Below the pieces are notes generated by a model. The model was not told the DNA's origin. It searched no databases and saw only the letters and a list, made by a program, of their open reading frames with translations. From JBKCUA01 sp046318675 (GTDB lineage: Bacteria > Pseudomonadota > Alphaproteobacteria > JAJTHO01), in assembly GCA_046318675.1 (NCBI GenBank), contig JBKCUA010000035.1:1-16971 (forward strand): a stretch of DNA of 16,971 nucleotides, written 5' to 3'. The translations under genes and the position numbers were made by a program. Positions 13,175 to 16,971 of the stretch are shown in pieces (the stretch's first letter is position 1; every line of letters starts with the position of its first letter).

Positions 13175-13711
13175 ATGAAAACAATTTTTTGGTTGGTGGT
13201 GACGATAATGGTGAACATGGGGACAGCCCACGCCGCGCCCTTTATCGTGACCAGCACCACGGTGCAGGACGGTAAAAACCTGCCAAAAAGCATGGAGTTT
13301 TCCGGTTTTGGGTGCGATGGCGGGAATATCTCCCCGGCACTCAGTTGGAATGATCCCCCGGCGGGAACCAAGAGTTTTGCCGTGACGATGTACGATCCTG
13401 ATGCGCCAACCTCGGTGGGGTGGTGGCATTGGCTGGTGTATAATATTCCGGCGCAGACTAGGGTCATTGCCGCTGGCGCCGTGCCGCCGGGGAGCAGCCA
13501 GGGCTACACCGATTTTGGCAGCACCGGCTTTGGCGGAGCTTGCCCACCCCAAGGCGACAAGCCGCATCGGTATATTATTACCGTGTATGCTCTTTCTGTT
13601 GATAAATTTGACGTGCCCCCGGCAGCTATGACTGGAGCAAAGCTGCGCTACCTGATGCGGGAGGTGACGCTAGGCCAAGCGGTGATTATGGGATTGTACG
13701 GTCGGCGGTAA
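13175..13711 (+). CDS. Secreted PEBP-family protein (YbhB/YbcL type)
   Basis: The 178-residue product starts with a signal peptide (MKTIFWLVVTIMVNMGTAHA), so it is probably periplasmic. It has the phosphatidylethanolamine-binding-protein motifs: YDPDAPTSVGWWHWLVYNIP (73-92, with D76 and H85) and GDKPHRYIITVYAL (127-140, with H131), and it ends with GLYGRR. The anion-binding pocket residues are therefore in place; the biological ligand of bacterial members is mostly unknown. GGGAG precedes the ATG. It lies 46 bp after tonB and may belong to the same transcript. It converges with the antiporter gene across a family A repeat. Confidence 0.9.
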   Translation: MKTIFWLVVTIMVNMGTAHAAPFIVTSTTVQDGKNLPKSMEFSGFGCDGGNISPALSWNDPPAGTKSFAVTMYDPDAPTSVGWWHWLVYNIPAQTRVIAAGAVPPGSSQGYTDFGSTGFGGACPPQGDKPHRYIITVYALSVDKFDVPPAAMTGAKLRYLMREVTLGQAVIMGLYGRR

Positions 13712-13745
13712 ACGATACAGTAGGCGAAGCAGGAATAATGCTTTC

Positions 13746-13885
13746 TATAGTGCGTTGCGTAATTAGCGGTAGAAATTGATAAAGTCTTTAGCGCGCTATA
13801 AGTTATTTTTGTTCGGCCATTCGGCCGCGGCACTTTGTGCCGTGCGCTGGTTGTAACTATACTTTTAATTGTGCAACCAGCTATA
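13746..13885 (-). repeat. Family A element, complete copy, inverted
   Basis: This 140-bp copy is in the opposite orientation to those at 2351 and 4138. It keeps both TATA ends, the GGCAC/GTGCC and CGGCC/GGCCG hairpins and the GTTGCAC end. It fills the gap between the convergent PEBP and antiporter genes and overlaps the last codon and TAG stop of the latter (13881-13883). Confidence 0.8.
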
Positions 13886-15572
13886 TCCCAAGTTGTTTCA
13901 GCAATAATTGAACAATACGCAGACTGGATTCCCTAGTTTCCGCAACCACATAGTTTGCGCCATTATTATAGAGTGCATTGGTGTCAATCGTATCCTTGGC
14001 ACGGACAATGACGGGCAACAGGGGGAACTGTCTGCGCAAGGATTTGAGAATGTGCCGGGTTGCTTCATGATCATCAATGGCGATGACGGCTACTTGAATA
14101 TTCTCATGCATCAAATGCTGCCACAATTCCTTGCGGCGGGCATCACCATACAGCACGATTCCCCCTGTCTTTTGTGCCTGTTCAATCCGTAGGGCATTAT
14201 TATCAAAGGCAACATAAGGGATGCGCTGTGCCTCAAGGGCATTGGCGATCAGTTGTCCAACGCGCCCGAAACCAGCAATAACAACATTATGTGCGGTGGA
14301 GGCGGGCGGTGTTGTTACCGTCTCCCCGGCTTGCAGCAGCCGATGTCCCCAGTTGCCGGCAATCGGGGCAAGGTTACACAGCACCGGCGTGAACGCCATC
14401 GCCACTATAGTGACCAGAAGAAAAAACTGCGCGTGATGGGCAGGTATCAGACCGGATGTCAGGGATACCCCTAAAATCAGCAAGGCGAATTCCCCGGGCT
14501 GGGCAAGGTAAACAGCGGCCTGTGCCGCCTGTTGCCCAGGCACACGAAAGGCAAGGCATAAAGGTATAATAATAAATGCTTTAAGAGCATAAATCCCCAA
14601 TACGGACAGCAGCAATATTGCAGGATAGCGCAACACCTCGCCCAAATTAATCATCATACCGATAGAGAGAAAAAAGATACCCAGCAGCATCCCTTTCAGC
14701 GGGTTGAAGATTACCTCCACTTCATGACGAAAGGCTGTCTCTCCCAGCAATAGACCAGCCATAAACGCCCCAAGCGCAAGAGAAAGTCCTGCCATGCTGG
14801 TCAGCATCGCACAGCCCAACACCATAAACACCACGAACGCCGCCAGCCATTCCGGACTACCAGCCTTGCTGATCAAACGTAGAACGGGTGTCAACACTTT
14901 GTGACCCAAAAAGTACATACCAATAATCGTTGCCCCACCCAGAGCCAGTGAAGATGCCATTGCCAGTGGGATATTGAGTGGGATGTTGCCTGTTTGCTCC
15001 CCACTGAAGGAGGCAGCAAGCACTAAGATGGGTATCACGGCCAAGTCCTGCATCAACAGTACGGAAAAACACAAAATTCCCACTGGACGGCTGGAGAGTT
15101 TACGTTCTTCAAGAATTCTCATAACAATGGCGGTGGAAGACAAAGCAAACGAAGCACCCAATAAAACTGCAGCCTGTACGCTGTTATCAAACATTCTGGC
15201 AATAATATAAATAACAATAGCGGTTAACAGAATCTGGAGGCTTCCCAGACCAAAAATGTAATGCTTTAGTTGCTTTAACCGTTCCAGTGATAACTCCAGA
15301 CCCATTCTGAACATCAGGGTGATAATTCCAAGTTCACCCAATATTTCAACAGTATATCTATCTTTAATACTAAGGTGGGCGAGCAATGGTATGGTATCGG
15401 CAAACAAAACCAGTCCATAAGGACCAACGGCAAGACCACAGAAAAGATACCCTAGCATCGGCGGAATCTTGAGCCGTTGCAACAAAGGCACCAAAAGACC
15501 AGCAATGCCAAAAAACAACAGGAATGTTGGAATCAATTCGCTCAATATGTTGTTATGAGACAAGCCATTCAT
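13881..15572 (-). CDS. CPA2-family monovalent cation:proton antiporter (Kef/YbaL-like)
   Basis: The 563-residue product is an inner-membrane protein with about 12 TM segments (residues 10-405) and a cytoplasmic Rossmann TrkA-N (RCK) domain (about 428-545) with GFGRVG (434-439). CPA2 members exchange K+ or Na+ for H+, and Kef proteins protect against electrophiles through glutathione-gated K+ loss. Family motifs include LKIPPMLGYLFCGLAVGP (34-51), GLELSLERL (91-99) and LMQDLAVIPIL (173-183). The RCK-C domain is missing, and the length is closer to YbaL than to KefC. TLMFRMGLEL has Arg in the membrane segment where most relatives have a neutral residue. The TAG stop lies in a family A repeat. 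It is 41 bp downstream of fabI. K+ specificity is not proven. Confidence 0.9.
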   Translation of the reverse strand: MNGLSHNNILSELIPTFLLFFGIAGLLVPLLQRLKIPPMLGYLFCGLAVGPYGLVLFADTIPLLAHLSIKDRYTVEILGELGIITLMFRMGLELSLERLKQLKHYIFGLGSLQILLTAIVIYIIARMFDNSVQAAVLLGASFALSSTAIVMRILEERKLSSRPVGILCFSVLLMQDLAVIPILVLAASFSGEQTGNIPLNIPLAMASSLALGGATIIGMYFLGHKVLTPVLRLISKAGSPEWLAAFVVFMVLGCAMLTSMAGLSLALGAFMAGLLLGETAFRHEVEVIFNPLKGMLLGIFFLSIGMMINLGEVLRYPAILLLSVLGIYALKAFIIIPLCLAFRVPGQQAAQAAVYLAQPGEFALLILGVSLTSGLIPAHHAQFFLLVTIVAMAFTPVLCNLAPIAGNWGHRLLQAGETVTTPPASTAHNVVIAGFGRVGQLIANALEAQRIPYVAFDNNALRIEQAQKTGGIVLYGDARRKELWQHLMHENIQVAVIAIDDHEATRHILKSLRRQFPLLPVIVRAKDTIDTNALYNNGANYVVAETRESSLRIVQLLLKQLGI

Positions 15573-15596
15573 CAGAGGGAAATTGTCCTGAAAATG

Positions 15597-15614
15597 ATTT
15601 TAATAGAGGCACCC
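15597..15614. repeat. Family C end fragment beside the fabI stop
   Basis: TTTTAATAGAGGCACCC repeats the family C end (TTAATAGAGGTGCCCC) with small changes and directly abuts the fabI TAG. It shows again that these repeat ends sit at gene termini. Confidence 0.45.
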
Positions 15615-16378
15615 TAAGCAATAATATGAAACCCGTGATCGACATAATGTGTTGCACCAGTGATGGCCTTTGCCCCGTTGCTGCACAAAAAGGCGACCAG
15701 CGCGCCAACATCGGCTATATCCACCAGACGGTGACTTGGTACACGCTCGGCTACCTCGTTTAATAACTCATCGAAACGGTCGATGCCACTGGCAGCTCGG
15801 GTTTTAATGGGGCCGGGGGAGACGGCATGAACGCGAATGGCTTTTTCCGCCAATTCATAGGCGATGGCGCGGGTGCTTGCTTCCAGTGCGGCTTTTACCG
15901 GCCCCATAAGATTGTAGTGGGGGACAACCCGCTGGCTTCCAAAAAATGTTAGTGTTATGAGCGCGCCGCCTTGGTTCATCAAGGGTTCCGCCAGCTTCGC
16001 GCAGCGAATAAAAGAATGACAGCTGATCCCCATGGCTTCCAAAAACCCGGCTTCGGAACAATCGGTCACCCGGGCATGAAGATCATCACGCGGGGCATAA
16101 GCAATAGAGTGCAGGAGGAAATCCAGCCGCCCCCATTTTTCCTTGATGGCCGCAAATACCGCCTCAAGCTGACCCGGCACGCGCACATCACAAGGCAATA
16201 GCCAAGGGCAATCAAGCCGTGCGGCCACACTAGTCACATGGGGTTTTGCCTTGTCGTTGAGATAGGTCAGGGCAAGCTCCGCACCGGCCTCGTGCAGGGA
16301 AGAAGCACACCCAGCGGCAATGCTCTGATCGTTGGCAATCCCAAGGATCAGGCCGCGCTTGTTTTTAAGATCGAACAT
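15614..16378 (-). CDS. fabI: Enoyl-[acyl-carrier-protein] reductase, FabI-like
   Basis: FabI reduces enoyl-ACP with NAD(P)H in the last step of each fatty-acid elongation cycle. The 254-residue SDR protein has the cofactor loop GLILGIANDQSIAAG (9-23), LPCDV (61-65), LLHSIAYAP (88-96), the active-site stretch with Y155 and K162 (PHYNLMGPVKAALEAS), and SPGPIKTRAASGI (187-199). E. coli Y146, the second conserved Tyr, is replaced by Phe here (LTFFGSQR, F145), and the next residue is also Phe; the essential Tyr/Lys pair remains. The C-terminus (HYVDHGFHIIA) is slightly short. The ATG has no clear ribosome-binding site. Many alphaproteobacteria carry two FabI paralogues, so this could be the second copy with a modified role. 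Confidence 0.88.
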   Translation of the reverse strand: MFDLKNKRGLILGIANDQSIAAGCASSLHEAGAELALTYLNDKAKPHVTSVAARLDCPWLLPCDVRVPGQLEAVFAAIKEKWGRLDFLLHSIAYAPRDDLHARVTDCSEAGFLEAMGISCHSFIRCAKLAEPLMNQGGALITLTFFGSQRVVPHYNLMGPVKAALEASTRAIAYELAEKAIRVHAVSPGPIKTRAASGIDRFDELLNEVAERVPSHRLVDIADVGALVAFLCSNGAKAITGATHYVDHGFHIIA

Positions 16379-16680
16379 ATGAGTATGCTACCATGGTGCT
16401 GGTTTATCATGCTACAAGAAAAGGGTACTACCGGTTAACCCATTTATAGCGCGTACCAACGCCGTTGCCTTGAAGAACGACCACCGCTGCCTATTGCCTC
16501 CTTCTCCCGCGCAGAGGGGGAAGGTGAGGAAGGGGGTTTTTAAAATTTTTAAAATCAATGAGTTGTTTTCATGCTTTTCCCCCCCGCCCCGTAAGGCCAT
16601 CGGCCTTCCAGGGTGAGGGCGATTCAGGATTAAGCATTCTATTAATTTTGCAACCCGCTATAATAGAGGTGCCAATATTT
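16379..16680. repeat. Non-coding region with REP/BIME-like pair 2 and fragments of families A and C
   Basis: There is no gene here. 16435-16449 (TTAACCCATTTATAG) matches a family C end, followed by TATAGCGCGT of family A. 16449-16493 shares, inverted, the AGGCAGCGG...CGTTGGTACGC flank of REP pair 1. A hairpin CCTTCTCCC / GGGGGAAGG (16500-16524) with a G-rich tail faces a second unit, CCCCCCCGCCCC and a hairpin AAGGCC-atc-GGCCTT (16593-16607). Then 16641-16673 joins a family A end (GCAACCCGCTATA) to a family C end (TAATAGAGGTGCC). Confidence 0.55.
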
Positions 16681-16689
16681 CCAATTCTA

Positions 16690-16971
16690 TGGTGGAGCCA
16701 AGGGGGGTCGAACCCCTGCGCGCGTTGCGCGCAAAAAATAAGCCAAGGGGTTCGGCGCACTCCTTCTTAATTCTATGTTGGAGCAAAGGGGGGGCTAACC
16801 CCTTAGATTATTTATTGGCATAAACGCGAGCAGGTCTTCGACCCACCTTGTATCCAACATTAATTAAGATAGGGTGCGCCGAACCCCTTATCGTATTATT
16901 TGCGCGAAACGCGCGCAGGGGTTCGACCCCCCTTGGCTCCACCATGAATTAAGAAAGGGTGCGCCGAACCC
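16690..16971. repeat. Array of units with tRNA-3'-end-like termini, inverted and tandem
   Basis: The unit is about 85 bp. The clearest plus copy is 16862-16945. It starts AATTAAGA, has CGAACCCCT pairing with AGGGGTTCG, an inner GCGCG-aaa-CGCGC hairpin, and ends in a tRNA-like 3' part: T-arm AGGGG-TTCGACC-CCCCT (16917-16933), acceptor strand TGGCTCC, A, CCA (16942-16944). A minus-strand copy lies at 16690-16772. A diverged chimeric unit (about 16775-16860) sits between, with a degraded end facing each way. The next tandem unit begins at 16947 and runs off the window. No matching 5' acceptor strand, D-arm or anticodon arm is present, so these are not tRNA genes. U70 and A73 resemble tRNA-Ala and tmRNA. 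Confidence 0.7.

Noticed and set aside
12950..13567. 205-residue minus-strand frame across tonB and the PEBP gene
   Set aside because: It is antisense to two well-supported genes and its translation is low-complexity and unlike any family I know.
16862..16944. A complete tRNA gene
   Set aside because: Only the T-arm, acceptor 3' strand and CCA are present; no GGxGCCA-type 5' strand, D-arm or anticodon arm is found at the proper distance.
16690..16971. CRISPR array
   Set aside because: Units are about 85 bp, inverted as well as tandem, and diverged, without short unique spacers; no cas genes are near.

Overview
The window is a stretch of bacterial chromosome that best fits an alphaproteobacterium of moderate GC content. 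The grounds are hemC and tsaD (formerly gcp) placed head to head, a ccmF-degP neighbourhood recalling the rhizobial cycHJKL-degP operon, an overlapping ruvC-ruvA pair, and a holin of the gene-transfer-agent 3-TM type. I cannot name the genus. Most genes are housekeeping. What is unusual is the amount of short palindromic repetitive DNA between them.

Layout. 1-309: two repeat elements. 310-2355: hemC (-) and tsaD (+), divergent. 2351-2640: a 141-bp repeat (family A) carrying a nested second element, between the convergent tsaD and degP. 2641-6113: degP and ccmF (-), separated by another family A copy. 6342-8139: a SEL1 lipoprotein, ruvC and ruvA (+). 8140-9404: an accessory patch with two copies of a short repeat that each frame a Cys-Gly micro-ORF, a REP/BIME-like pair, a RelBE-type toxin-antitoxin module and three consecutive perfect hairpins. 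9405-10059: a two-gene lysis (holin) cassette (-). 10141-13128: a Fur-box-controlled TonB-dependent receptor of the FecA type, overlapping a tonB gene. 13175-13711: a secreted PEBP-family protein. 13746-13885: family A again, inverted. 13881-16378: a CPA2 (Kef/YbaL-like) antiporter and a FabI-like enoyl-ACP reductase (-). 16379-16971: no protein gene; a second REP-like pair and an array of repeat units, each ending like the 3' end of a tRNA (T-arm, acceptor strand, A73, CCA).

How it works together. HemC (tetrapyrrole synthesis) and CcmF (haem attachment to cytochrome c) both concern haem; the receptor-TonB pair imports a ferric chelate under iron control; DegP guards the periplasm; RuvA and RuvC act on Holliday junctions. 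The repeats sit almost exclusively at gene ends. Family A copies overlap the last codons of tsaD and of the antiporter and supply their TAG stop codons, which suggests DNA that is mobile (TA-target, MITE-like) yet tolerated as 3'-UTR or terminator-like sequence. The best candidates for something undescribed are the tRNA-3'-end-like array, the triple hairpin with its neighbouring micro-ORF repeats, and the modular family A element.
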